In this document: piece after piece, positions 45,650 through 53,853 of the stretch
Numbering within the stretch: position 1 is the first letter of the stretch
Layout of the letters: each line of letters opens with the position of its first letter
Source: Lucinisca nassula
Lineage: Eukaryota > Mollusca > Bivalvia > Lucinida > Lucinidae
Assembly: GCA_963580285.1 (NCBI GenBank)
Contig: OY757026.1
Location: 47,423,431 to 47,487,430 of the forward strand
DNA: 64,000 nt
Direction of reading: 5' to 3'
The notes under the pieces: generated by a model
The model's input: the letters and a program-made list of their open reading frames with translations, nothing else
Database searches by the model: none
Told to the model about the DNA's origin: nothing
Made by a program: the position numbers and the translations under genes

Positions 45650-46383
45650 GATATCCGATATTTGATGTATGAGATAACAATAGGTGTTTATAGATATCCT
45701 TCCGATAAAAGATATCTGTTTTGAATGAGATATTTATATATAAAAGATGTACATTGCATACGAATTACCTAATTTGTTGTTTAATGTATCTAAGTTATGA
45801 ATTATCTCTAGTTTGAACTATTTTGACTTTGTATCCGATTTGTTAGTTGAGATCAGAGATACATTAATTTTTCATATATAGATTTTTTAATCAGCAAATA
45901 TTAAAAAATCTCATTCTAAACATTTATTCTAACATGACGTTAACGTTTTTCCCATTGAACCCAGTGGAAACGTCAGCGTTTGCAAATATGCGATAATTCA
46001 CGTCATCAACGTGGTGCGTGCAATTTGGCGTCATCGTGACGTTGCATGTAAACATTTCCTTCTGTCGACATCCACTGCAAAATAGTCCCTAAGATAACGC
46101 TTTGTTACTACTGTATTTCAGTTTAACATCATGTTAGAATCGAAATAATTTCCACGCACCCGGTGTGTTATCGTGGTTTACACACGGTGTTGTCGGGCAG
46201 ATGCGAATATTAATTCACTCTGGTTTCGCCGTCGTGAATTAATATTTCGCAATCTGCCCTCCAACACCGTGTGTTAATCACGATAACACACAGTACGTGG
46301 AGATTATTTCTTAATTAAAGAAGACCTCTATTATTAGAGTTCAGTAATAGTAGTCTTGATATCTCATACATTGAGTATCGGAT
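45650..46383. repeat. Nested inverted repeats between left arm and core genes
   Basis: Outer arms ATCCGATATTTGATGTATGAG (start 45651) and CTCATACATTGAGTATCGGAT (end 46382) enclose a long inner inverted repeat. Its arms of about 75 bp are at 46142-46218 and 46233-46310 (GGTGTGTTATCGTG, ACACACGGTGTTG, ATATTAATTCAC). No gene is present. It may be a MITE, or a cruciform belonging to the element. Confidence 0.65.
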
Positions 46384-46479
46384 AAACATTTATATATAGC
46401 AAAACGGCTTGTCATACTAGTGAATGCATTTGAGCCAGATGTTGAACTTTTGAGGCGCGACACCACCATCTGTTGTGAT

Positions 46480-46660
46480 ATTATGTTAAAACGGCAGGGG
46501 GCTGTACTATTGTAAGATTCTTTTAAAAAACGGCAGGGAGCTGTATGTGTTCACTTTTTGTTTACACCAGTGTAAACCAGGAATCATTATTCTCTGTGAG
46601 AATCACGATATAATCAATTGTGTGTGTTCACTTTTTGTGTTACACCAACGTGTAAACCTC
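46480..46660. repeat. Short direct repeats
   Basis: AAAACGGCAGGGRGCTGTA occurs twice (about 46491 and 46528). GTGTTCACTTTTTGT followed by TTACACCA...GTGTAAACC also occurs twice (about 46548 and 46624). Confidence 0.55.
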
Positions 46661-46833
46661 AAAACATTTTTTTCTTTTAATTTCTTTTGAATTTGGTTTG
46701 GACCTGTTTGATATATGGTTACATGTGTCTGTCAGTTTGTCTACCTTTTACACGTTTCAATCGAAACATACTGTTCAGGGTATAAGTGTTAAATAAACTA
46801 TATCTAATTTCAGATTTTTTTTTCACACAATCT

Positions 46834-47108
46834 ATTGTAACAAGAAAACCGGAAGTCCATTATGAACATTCTCATTTAGGAAGAATTTATCTCTTTAGAT
46901 TTTACATGTAATTCTGCAAAAAGAGAAAAAAAAAGCTTAACCTATTCAATTACACTTCAGTTACCAATGTAATGAAACAAAATAAAGGTATGATCAAACG
47001 TTTTTTTTTTTTTTTTTTTTTTTTGGCAGAATTACATGTAAAATTTGAAGAGATACATTATTTATCCATGAGAATGTTCATGGTGGTCTTCCGGTTTTCC
47101 TGCTACAA
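46834..47108. repeat. Second inverted repeat upstream of the core operon
   Basis: Arms at about 46834-46922 and 47026-47108 pair with scattered mismatches (ACCGGAAG / CTTCCGGT, AGAATGTTCAT, AATTACATGTAAAAT). The ~100-bp loop includes a T run of about 25. It lies 430 bp before the first core gene. Confidence 0.6.
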
Positions 47109-47540
47109 TCACGTGAATTTTTATATGAGACAGACAGGAGTAGTTTATTAAAAGCTGTTGGGTAACTACTAGTTATGTAGTGTCAAAGAATAGTCTGTTT
47201 ACTACTCTACAAATTTATTTTATTTTTTTTTTGTTTTTTTTTTTCTTCTTTTTTCTTTTTCAGTTCGTACTTCCGAGTTGTAGATGAAACAGTGGAAGTT
47301 GTAATAAAAAAAAAAATATCCATAATTGTTAATTTATTGATTTCATTATTTGGCTGTCCTCTTCAAAAGGGCGACAGTTAATTTGTATAGAGGTGGTCTC
47401 TGTCGTCAGTCATCTGTCCCCGTTTCTAAAGATATCGTATCTACGAATATCGATTGGTTAAGTATGTCATAAATTATAATAGCGTGAAGTAATATGTAAA
47501 AGTAATTTTGAAAATTGATCAAATTTAAGTCGAGCAGGAT

Positions 47541-47792
47541 ATGGCGCAGGAACAGTTATTTAGAGGAATTGATTTGGATGTTAAAATGTCTGACAAGTCT
47601 TTTAAACGAAAAATTAATTTTAAAATCGATGCTAATCACAATATATCAATATTTAAGAACGATCAGGGGGAAACCACGATAAATATTCGAAAAGGGACTC
47701 GATCAGTTTCAGTCTCGAAAGATATGTGGATGGAACTGTGCGACTTGAAGGAGTCCGTGTTATTATGCGCGTCTTTTATTGACAGTGAATAA
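47541..47792 (+). CDS. Small PC4-like protein upstream of integrase
   Basis: An 83-residue protein from an ATG in GATATGGCG context, ending 2 bp before the integrase ATG. The central strands (HNISIFKNDQGETTINIRKG) followed by SVSVSKDMWMELCDLK match the shape of the PC4/p15 single-stranded-DNA-binding fold. That is four short strands, a basic residue before a GxxxxS turn, then a helix with a conserved Trp. This is inferred from pattern, not a search. Tight packing with the integrase suggests one transcript, and a DNA-binding role in replication or integration would fit. Confidence 0.6.
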   Translation: MAQEQLFRGIDLDVKMSDKSFKRKINFKIDANHNISIFKNDQGETTINIRKGTRSVSVSKDMWMELCDLKESVLLCASFIDSE

Positions 47793-47794
47793 AA

Positions 47795-48940
47795 ATGCCA
47801 TCAGAAACTGTTGATGAATATTTGGAAAACTTATACTTTGATCCTTCGAGAGCCGGTTCTTTATCCGGGCCAGACAAGTTATATCGAGCTGTCAGAGACG
47901 AAGGCAAATTTAAAATTGGTAGGCGCAAAATCAGACAATTTTTAAACGATTTAGAAGATTATTCTGTGCAGCGCGACATAAAAAGGAAACGAAAAAGGCG
48001 CAGAATCGTAGTTTCAGGGGTAGATCAACAATGGGCTGTGGATTTAGCGGACGTTCAAAATTTAACAAAATTTAATGACGGTATTAAGTATCTGCTCATC
48101 GTCATCGATGTATTTTCAAAGTTTTTGTTCGTTCAGACTTTAATGGATAAAAAAGCTAGTACAGTACTGAACGCTTTTAAAAAGATATTAGATTCAGGAA
48201 GACAACCAAATGTGGTTTTTTCGGACAAAGGGGGTGAAATAAATAACTCATTGTTCAAACGGGAGCTTTCCAAAAGGGACATAAATTTTTTTACTACCCA
48301 AAACGAAGATATCAAAACCTCTGTTGCTGAGCGGGTTATTAGAACTTTAAAAACTAAGTTATATAGGTTATTTCAAAAGCAAGGATCATATAGATACATT
48401 GAACAACTGCAAAGCGTTGTAGGTGGATACAATAAAACGAAACATTCCAGTTTGAAGAATTTAGCTCCAGAAGATGTGACAAAAACTAACGAAGCCGAGA
48501 TTTGGGATTCGATGTATAAAGATAAAGTAAATATTCAACCAAAATTACGTCGCAGTCGTAATAAAAAGACACACGCTTATGCCCAAACTTTCAAATTTAA
48601 AGTAAACGACTTTGTGAGATTATCTTTTGTTCGTTATACCTTTCAGAGGGATTATCATCAAAAATGGACGACAGAGTTGTTCAAAATCAGCGATAGGTTC
48701 GTCAAAGAAAATTTTCCGTTATATAAAGTAGTAGATTTACTTGATTCTCCGGTGATAGGTACTTTCTATGAATTTGAATTAATGAAGGTTAAGAAACAGT
48801 ACGAGTTCTTTAAAGTGGAATCTATCATAAAGACGCGTAAAAAAGGGGGGAAGAAAGAGTATTTAGTAAAGTGGCAGGGCTATTCGGATCGATTTAATAG
48901 TTGGGTTCCATCAATCGATGTTCAAGGAATCAAAAAGTGA
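47795..48940 (+). CDS. INT: Polinton integrase with C-terminal chromodomain
   Basis: This retroviral-type (RVE) integrase joins the element ends to host DNA with a 6-bp stagger, in agreement with the GCTTTG duplication. It is 381 residues. Residues ~28-75 form the Polinton N-terminal helical and basic region (KLYRAVRDEG, RKRKRRR). The catalytic core has D83 (WAVDLADVQ), D144 (FSDKGGE) and E179 (AERVIRTLK), the last two about 35 residues apart as in DD35E enzymes. Residues ~338-380 are a chromodomain (VESIIKTRKK, YLVKWQGYSDRFNSWVP) that may steer insertion to chromatin. No HHCC zinc site is evident, as is usual for this family. The frame is intact. Confidence 0.95.
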   Translation: MPSETVDEYLENLYFDPSRAGSLSGPDKLYRAVRDEGKFKIGRRKIRQFLNDLEDYSVQRDIKRKRKRRRIVVSGVDQQWAVDLADVQNLTKFNDGIKYLLIVIDVFSKFLFVQTLMDKKASTVLNAFKKILDSGRQPNVVFSDKGGEINNSLFKRELSKRDINFFTTQNEDIKTSVAERVIRTLKTKLYRLFQKQGSYRYIEQLQSVVGGYNKTKHSSLKNLAPEDVTKTNEAEIWDSMYKDKVNIQPKLRRSRNKKTHAYAQTFKFKVNDFVRLSFVRYTFQRDYHQKWTTELFKISDRFVKENFPLYKVVDLLDSPVIGTFYEFELMKVKKQYEFFKVESIIKTRKKGGKKEYLVKWQGYSDRFNSWVPSIDVQGIKK

Positions 48941-48955
48941 TTAAAACAGAAGGAA

Positions 48956-49363
48956 ATGAGCATATTTGTTATTGCTAGTAGCGATCAAAACAAAAATTAT
49001 TTTCCTAATAATGTTCCTCATCATTTCAAAACAGCATTTAAACATTCATTACTTATGGAAGGCACTTGGACAGTGGCACTTACAGAAATCGATTTTAATG
49101 AAAAGATAACAACTTCTGTTTTATATGTTGAATGCAGCGTATGCGAAGGTACTATCGTTGATGGTATCAATACTAATGTATTGAGGAAAGTAAACACTGA
49201 TATAAGAAGGAGTTTCAGTAACAGTTTTAATTGGTTATACTACATTCACGTAATTAAACCAGAGATAAGGGATATTGAAATTACCTTAAAAGACTCAAAC
49301 GGAGCGCTTGCGACATTCTTGACAAAACCAGTGACGATAACGCTTCACTTTTTGAAAACATAA
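48956..49363 (+). CDS. Minor capsid (penton) protein
   Basis: A 135-residue beta-rich protein, the expected size and position of the single-jelly-roll minor capsid protein that forms vertices in Polinton-related virions. Recognisable family features are the N-terminal ASSDQNKNYFPNN with a following FKT motif, then GTWTVALTEIDF, a cysteine-containing strand pair and the final HFLK. It starts at ATG 48956, 15 bp after the integrase stop, and is followed by the basic-protein gene. Assignment rests on these motifs and gene order. Confidence 0.75.
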   Translation: MSIFVIASSDQNKNYFPNNVPHHFKTAFKHSLLMEGTWTVALTEIDFNEKITTSVLYVECSVCEGTIVDGINTNVLRKVNTDIRRSFSNSFNWLYYIHVIKPEIRDIEITLKDSNGALATFLTKPVTITLHFLKT

Positions 49364-49379
49364 TTTATTCTGGGTGATA

Positions 49380-49799
49380 ATGAATTCGACCAAATTGTAC
49401 GTGCCTGATCACGAAAAGTGGACCAACTATTACAAAAACCTCTTGGCTGAAAGATTAGAGAAATCAGATTCAGGAAAAAGAATATATAAAGCAGACAATT
49501 TTTTAGTTCCTTCAGAAACATCTGTGTCACGGAATGTAAATAAAAGTCCGGCAACGGAACAGTTAGCCGTGAAATTAATTTCCCCAGTGAAACGAACAAA
49601 CGACCAAGTAGTGAGTGAATTGAGCAGAGAAGAAAAAGAGTCGGATATAAAAGGCATTAGTATGAAAGGACGTAAACATAAAAGGCCGAAGAAGCCTAGG
49701 AGGAATAAGGTTAAAACAAAAGGGAAAAGGGTTATCAAGAAAAAAAACAAAAAGCGACGTAATCGGAAGAAGGGTGTAAGGGATATATTTACTTTGTGA
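49380..49799 (+). CDS. Highly basic virion-core-like protein
   Basis: 139 residues from the ATG at 49380. The preceding in-frame GTG is not a eukaryotic start. The N-terminal ~45 residues contain HEKWTNYYKNLLAERL. The middle is polar, and the last ~45 are almost all Lys, Arg and Asn (RPKKPRRNKVKTKGKR and similar), ending in RDIFTL. Such a tail suits packaged-DNA condensation, as in adenoviral core peptides. Position between the two capsid genes supports a structural role. The function is inferred. Confidence 0.65.
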   Translation: MNSTKLYVPDHEKWTNYYKNLLAERLEKSDSGKRIYKADNFLVPSETSVSRNVNKSPATEQLAVKLISPVKRTNDQVVSELSREEKESDIKGISMKGRKHKRPKKPRRNKVKTKGKRVIKKKNKKRRNRKKGVRDIFTL

Positions 49800-49805
49800 A
49801 TTATT

Positions 49806-51125
49806 ATGGCGGCACTAAACGAAGAATTTTTTTCTGAATGGCAACCGAAAGAATTGGATCTTTTCAGACTGAGTCCCACGCAAACTGCGGTAGAAAATAT
49901 ATTCTATCAAGAAGTGAGACCTATAAATCAGTTAACGCCATTTTCTCCAGTAGAATTTGTGATTGCAGGAAATAATGGACTTCAATACATTGATCTGAAA
50001 AACAGTTACTTGAGCTTGAAAATACGAATAGTGCACGGTGACACTGGAGCAAATCTGACACCTACCCAGTACGTTGGACCCGTAAATCTTATAGCTAGCA
50101 GTCTATTTGAACAAGTCGATGTGGCTCTGCAAGGAAAGCTGATTAATACGGCGACGACGCATTACCCGTATCGCAGCTACATTCAAAAATTGTTAGAATT
50201 TGGCAACGAAGCGAAGGTCTCTCAAATGTCAACTCAGTTATGGAAAAAGGACACCAGGCAAGATTCTGATGATCCCAAAACGGGAGACCCGGCTCTAGTA
50301 GGTAGGGCAAAACCGTTTCTACAGAGCAAGCAAGTACATTTGATATCAGATATAAACCATGACCTGTTCAAGCTAGATCGTTACCTACTGAATCAGGTGG
50401 AAATAGGGATGAAATTTTACAGAGCTAAACCGACGTTCTATCTCATGACGGACATAGTGACTCCCAATTTCAGAATCGATATCGACGAAATGGTGCTCAA
50501 CATCTGTAAAATTCAGGTTAATCCGGCAGTTCTCTACGCTCAGAATAACACTTTACAGAAAACGCCAGCCAAATACCCATATAATGCTTCAGAGATTCGG
50601 ATGACAGCCATCCCACAAGGACAAGTGTCCTTCACGTTCGATAATGTATGTCAGGGGAGAAAACCTCAGAGATTGACAGTTGGATTCGTAAATAGCAAAG
50701 CCGTGGCAGGGGATTACCAGTTATCGCCTTTTAACTTTAACGGATACGACCTGACTCAAATAAGCGTATTTTTAGATGGTCAGCCCGTGTTAGGAAACGC
50801 CATCAAAGTAAATTTTGATCAGAAGGTGAGACTGGACACAGTTGAACCCATGTATTGGATGCTTAGAAGCCAGGGAAAATGGTTAACAGACGAAGGGAAT
50901 CAACTCACAACGGACGATATCGCTAACGGTTTCGCTCTTTATGTTTTTGCCATGGAACCATTGTTTCCCGAAAGAGATCACTTGTGTTTAATAAAGCAGG
51001 GGAACGTACGAATAGAGGCCACCTTCGCTAAGCCACTACCTCATCCAGTCACATGTATTGTTATGACACAGACCTTGAACTACTTCGAAATTAATTTAGC
51101 CAGAGAAGTTATAATATATAAATAA
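49806..51125 (+). CDS. Major capsid protein (double jelly-roll)
   Basis: 439 residues, the usual length for Polinton and adintovirus hexon-like proteins. The N-terminus has the family pattern SELDLF-like KELDLFRLSPTQTAV, then PIEF-like PVEFVIAG, YIDLKNSYL, PVNLIASSLFEQVDVALQG and a TTHYPYRSYI...LLEFG segment. The second half contains NPAVLYAQNN and RMTAIPQGQVSFTFDNV. Trimers of such proteins tile the virion facets. The start ATG lies 6 bp after the basic-protein stop, and the frame is intact. AATAAA overlaps the stop codon region (about 51120). Confidence 0.9.
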   Translation: MAALNEEFFSEWQPKELDLFRLSPTQTAVENIFYQEVRPINQLTPFSPVEFVIAGNNGLQYIDLKNSYLSLKIRIVHGDTGANLTPTQYVGPVNLIASSLFEQVDVALQGKLINTATTHYPYRSYIQKLLEFGNEAKVSQMSTQLWKKDTRQDSDDPKTGDPALVGRAKPFLQSKQVHLISDINHDLFKLDRYLLNQVEIGMKFYRAKPTFYLMTDIVTPNFRIDIDEMVLNICKIQVNPAVLYAQNNTLQKTPAKYPYNASEIRMTAIPQGQVSFTFDNVCQGRKPQRLTVGFVNSKAVAGDYQLSPFNFNGYDLTQISVFLDGQPVLGNAIKVNFDQKVRLDTVEPMYWMLRSQGKWLTDEGNQLTTDDIANGFALYVFAMEPLFPERDHLCLIKQGNVRIEATFAKPLPHPVTCIVMTQTLNYFEINLAREVIIYK

Positions 51126-51155
51126 ACTAGAAAATCAACTCAGATTTTAAGAAAC

Positions 51156-51836
51156 ATGGCAAGTAAACATTGGTGGGATAAAGAAGCTGTGATAAAATTC
51201 AAGACACCGTGTAAGTTGACGGTGGTGGCGAGTTCGAATAGTGGGAAAACGTACTTTGTTGGTCGCTTACTAGAAAATGCGAAAGGCATGTTCGACACTG
51301 ATTTTGAAAACATTTACTACCACTACGGAAGCGCGTATCAACCCGTATTCGATGATATGAGCAAAAGCATTTCTAATCTGGAATTTATATTTGGATTACC
51401 ATCAGATGAGCATATTGATGCTATCGCTAAGGACAAATCCCATACTTGTCTCGTGATTGATGATTTAATGTTGGAGGTGAATAACAATCCCAGAATGGAA
51501 AAACTCTGGACTGTTCAGAGTCACCATTATAATATCACGGTTTTATACCTGACACAAAATTTGTTCGAACGGGGTAAGGCTGCCAGAACTATCAGTTTGA
51601 ATACTGATGTTTTCTGCATATTCGCTAGTCTGCGCGACCGATTTCAAATAATGCACTTCGCCAAACAGGCATTTTATGGAAATACAGGTTTCTTCATGAA
51701 AAGTTTCCAATTAGCCACTGAGAAACCTTTCAGTTACCTTATTGTTGATTTGGATAGCAGATCGGACAGATCGTATACTCTTCGTTCTAACATATTTCCA
51801 GGTGAAAACACCGTGATATACCAACCAGATCGATAG
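51156..51836 (+). CDS. ATP: FtsK/HerA-type packaging ATPase
   Basis: 226 residues. The Walker A motif is ASSNSGKT (25-32) and Walker B is CLVIDD (98-103), with a polar sensor motif TQN near 153. Members of this A32-like family drive DNA into preformed capsids and are a hallmark Polinton gene. The N-terminal WWDKEAVIKFKTP and C-terminal FPGE are typical of the family. It starts 30 bp after the capsid gene. A poly-A run of 15 follows the stop at 51849-51865. Confidence 0.92.
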   Translation: MASKHWWDKEAVIKFKTPCKLTVVASSNSGKTYFVGRLLENAKGMFDTDFENIYYHYGSAYQPVFDDMSKSISNLEFIFGLPSDEHIDAIAKDKSHTCLVIDDLMLEVNNNPRMEKLWTVQSHHYNITVLYLTQNLFERGKAARTISLNTDVFCIFASLRDRFQIMHFAKQAFYGNTGFFMKSFQLATEKPFSYLIVDLDSRSDRSYTLRSNIFPGENTVIYQPDR

Positions 51837-51883
51837 AGTTATTCTATGAAAAAAAAAAAAAAAAAGCTGTGCTATTGAAAATC

Positions 51884-52252
51884 ATGAATCATAACATTCG
51901 AAAAGAAAAGCATTTTCTTTACTTCTTGGCTTACTCTGATAGAAAACAATCAAAACTGATTATGAAAATTATGTCAAAATCGCAGATGACGGCTATTTGC
52001 TCTATCATATATAATGCTTTATACGGAACGTTTACACTCAAACGGTCGCTGGTTGATAGTCTGAGAACTTACAAAAATCAATTGCGTCAGATAGTGGATA
52101 AAAAAGTGGCTATACCAACGAGAAAAGATTTAATGGTACGACGATCTCAAGAAATATCAGACCTGTTACGTATCGTGTTAAAAGAAATCGACAATAATGG
52201 CGGCAAAAGAACTCGTCCTTATACCGAAACAGAAACTCGAGACTCTGACTGA
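51884..52252 (+). CDS. Conserved small Polinton protein, unknown function
   Basis: 122 residues from the first ATG (51884). The frame extends 15 bp upstream from a GTG. It is basic and mostly helical. The pattern MTAICSIIYNALYGTF, KRSLVDSLRTYKNQLRQIVDKK and the Arg-rich RKDLMVRRSQ match, from family knowledge, a small protein carried by many animal Polintons. In those relatives a C-terminal glycine-rich hydrophobic segment often follows, and here it is replaced by an acidic end. It overlaps the next gene by 56 bp in another frame. Confidence 0.65.
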   Translation: MNHNIRKEKHFLYFLAYSDRKQSKLIMKIMSKSQMTAICSIIYNALYGTFTLKRSLVDSLRTYKNQLRQIVDKKVAIPTRKDLMVRRSQEISDLLRIVLKEIDNNGGKRTRPYTETETRDSD

Positions 52253-52463
52253 CGCTAAAAAAGATATGATCGACGTTGGAACGCAAACTGAAAATATTTC
52301 TGCTTCTCTAGAACCGACTCAAGAACAGAAAGTTAAAGATATCAAGGAGGAAACAAGCGATGGTAGTAACTTCGTTGTTCAACGCATTGCAGATGGTGTT
52401 CCTGGAAAATTTCTGAGAAAAGACCGTAAAAGAAGAAAGACTCTTAAGTGGAAACCTTATTGA
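52197..52463 (+). CDS. Last plus-strand small protein, C-term KWKPY
   Basis: 88 residues, starting inside the preceding gene. The N-terminus MAAKELVLIPKQKLE and the basic C-terminus (RKDRKRRKTLKWKPY) bracket an acidic, disordered middle. Small proteins ending in a basic stretch with a Trp-x-x-Tyr terminus occur at this position in other animal Polintons. The role is unknown. An AATAAA at about 52550 can serve as the polyadenylation signal for the whole plus-strand block. Confidence 0.55.
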   Translation: MAAKELVLIPKQKLETLTDAKKDMIDVGTQTENISASLEPTQEQKVKDIKEETSDGSNFVVQRIADGVPGKFLRKDRKRRKTLKWKPY

Positions 52464-52689
52464 CAATACTTCATTTGTTCACAAAATAGAGGGGAAAAAA
52501 AAACAACTTTTCATTAATGCATGCTTCCTTTTTCCGAATGAATGTGTTAAATAAAATCGAACTTTTCTTATATGTTGTTTTGTTTTAGAAATACCCTGAC
52601 GTGCTGATATTATACTTTGAAGGATAAAAGACTAGTTGTCAAATCAGACAGAATTCGGTTATTTACTGAGTAAAAAAAAATATCTCAAG

Positions 52690-53475
52690 TCCATGCTGTG
52701 GTTGCTCGTTATAGAGGAGCCGCCTCTCAAATGAGCGCACGCATATATATATAATGCGGGTACTCGTTATAGAGCTGCCTGCAAAAATATATATGTTGTG
52801 AGTTCTCGTTATAGAGGAGCCGCCTCTCAATATATATTGTGGGTGCTCGTTATAGTTCCGTCTCATACAGTTGTGGGTACTCGTTATAGAGCCGCCTGCA
52901 AAAATATATATGTTGTGCTCGTTACAGAGGAGCCGCCTCTCAACATAGCGCACGCAACATACATATATGATGCGGGTACTCGTTATAGAGCTGCCTGCAA
53001 AAAAAAATATATATATATGTTGTGAGTGCTCGTTATAGAGGAGTCGCCTCTCAATGTATATTGTGGGTGCTCGTTATAGTTCCGTCTCATACAGTTGTGG
53101 GCACTCGTTATAGAGCCGCCTGCAAAATATATATATATGTTGTGAGTGCTCGTTATAGAGGAGTCGCCTCTCAATGTATATTGTGGGTGCTCGTTATAGT
53201 TCCGTCTCATACAGTTGTGGGCACTCGTTATAGAGCCGCCTGCAAAAATATATATGTTGTGATTGCTCGTTTTAGAGGAGCCTCCTCTCAAATGAGCGCA
53301 CGCATATATATATATATAATGCGGGTACTCGTTATAGAGCCGCCTGCAAAATATATATATATGTTGTGAGTGCTCGTTATAGAGGAGTCGTCTCTCAATG
53401 TATATTGTGGGTGCTCGTTATAGTTCCGTCTCATACAGTTGTGGGCACTCGTTATAGAGCCGTCTCTGAGTTCAG
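52690..53475. repeat. Tandem array between convergent gene blocks
   Basis: The basic word is GTGGGTACTCGTTATAGAGC with CGCCTGC, alternating with TATAGAGGAGYCGCCTCTCAA and TATAGTTCCGTCTCATACAG. Higher-order units of about 119 bp (53030-53145 and 53149-53264) are almost identical. AT-rich (TA)n spacers vary in length. The word resembles the arm of the family A hairpin (GTGGGTACTCGTTAGAACCG). Open frames on both strands are repeat artefacts. Confidence 0.8.
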
Positions 53476-53853
53476 ACGATCTATTCCATTGCTCTTACCC
53501 CTCTACCTATCACATCACGTTAATGGGCCCGTGAAAAAAAAGGCAGCCTGATATAAACACCACAATTTCGTTTATATCATATGACAGGTTGTGGGTACTC
53601 GTCGTTAGAACCGACTAAATGTGTAAACTCTTACATGCATCCTTTCGAAGTTTGGTGGTGTGATGCATTATATCACATGGGTGTGTTTTTTTTTTAAATG
53701 AAAAGACAAACAAACAAAAAAAAAGAAAACAACAACGTGTATTCGATATATATAATATATTTAATTTCAGCATTAGTCTCTTTCTCAACATTTTATCACA
53801 GACTACCATTCACTTTGGTATATTTACGAGATCGAGCCCTTTTTATTTTTTCT

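Noticed and set aside
52690..53475. CRISPR-like regular array
   Set aside because: Units are adjacent and variable with no unique spacers, the DNA is eukaryotic, and the word is derived from a local MITE hairpin.
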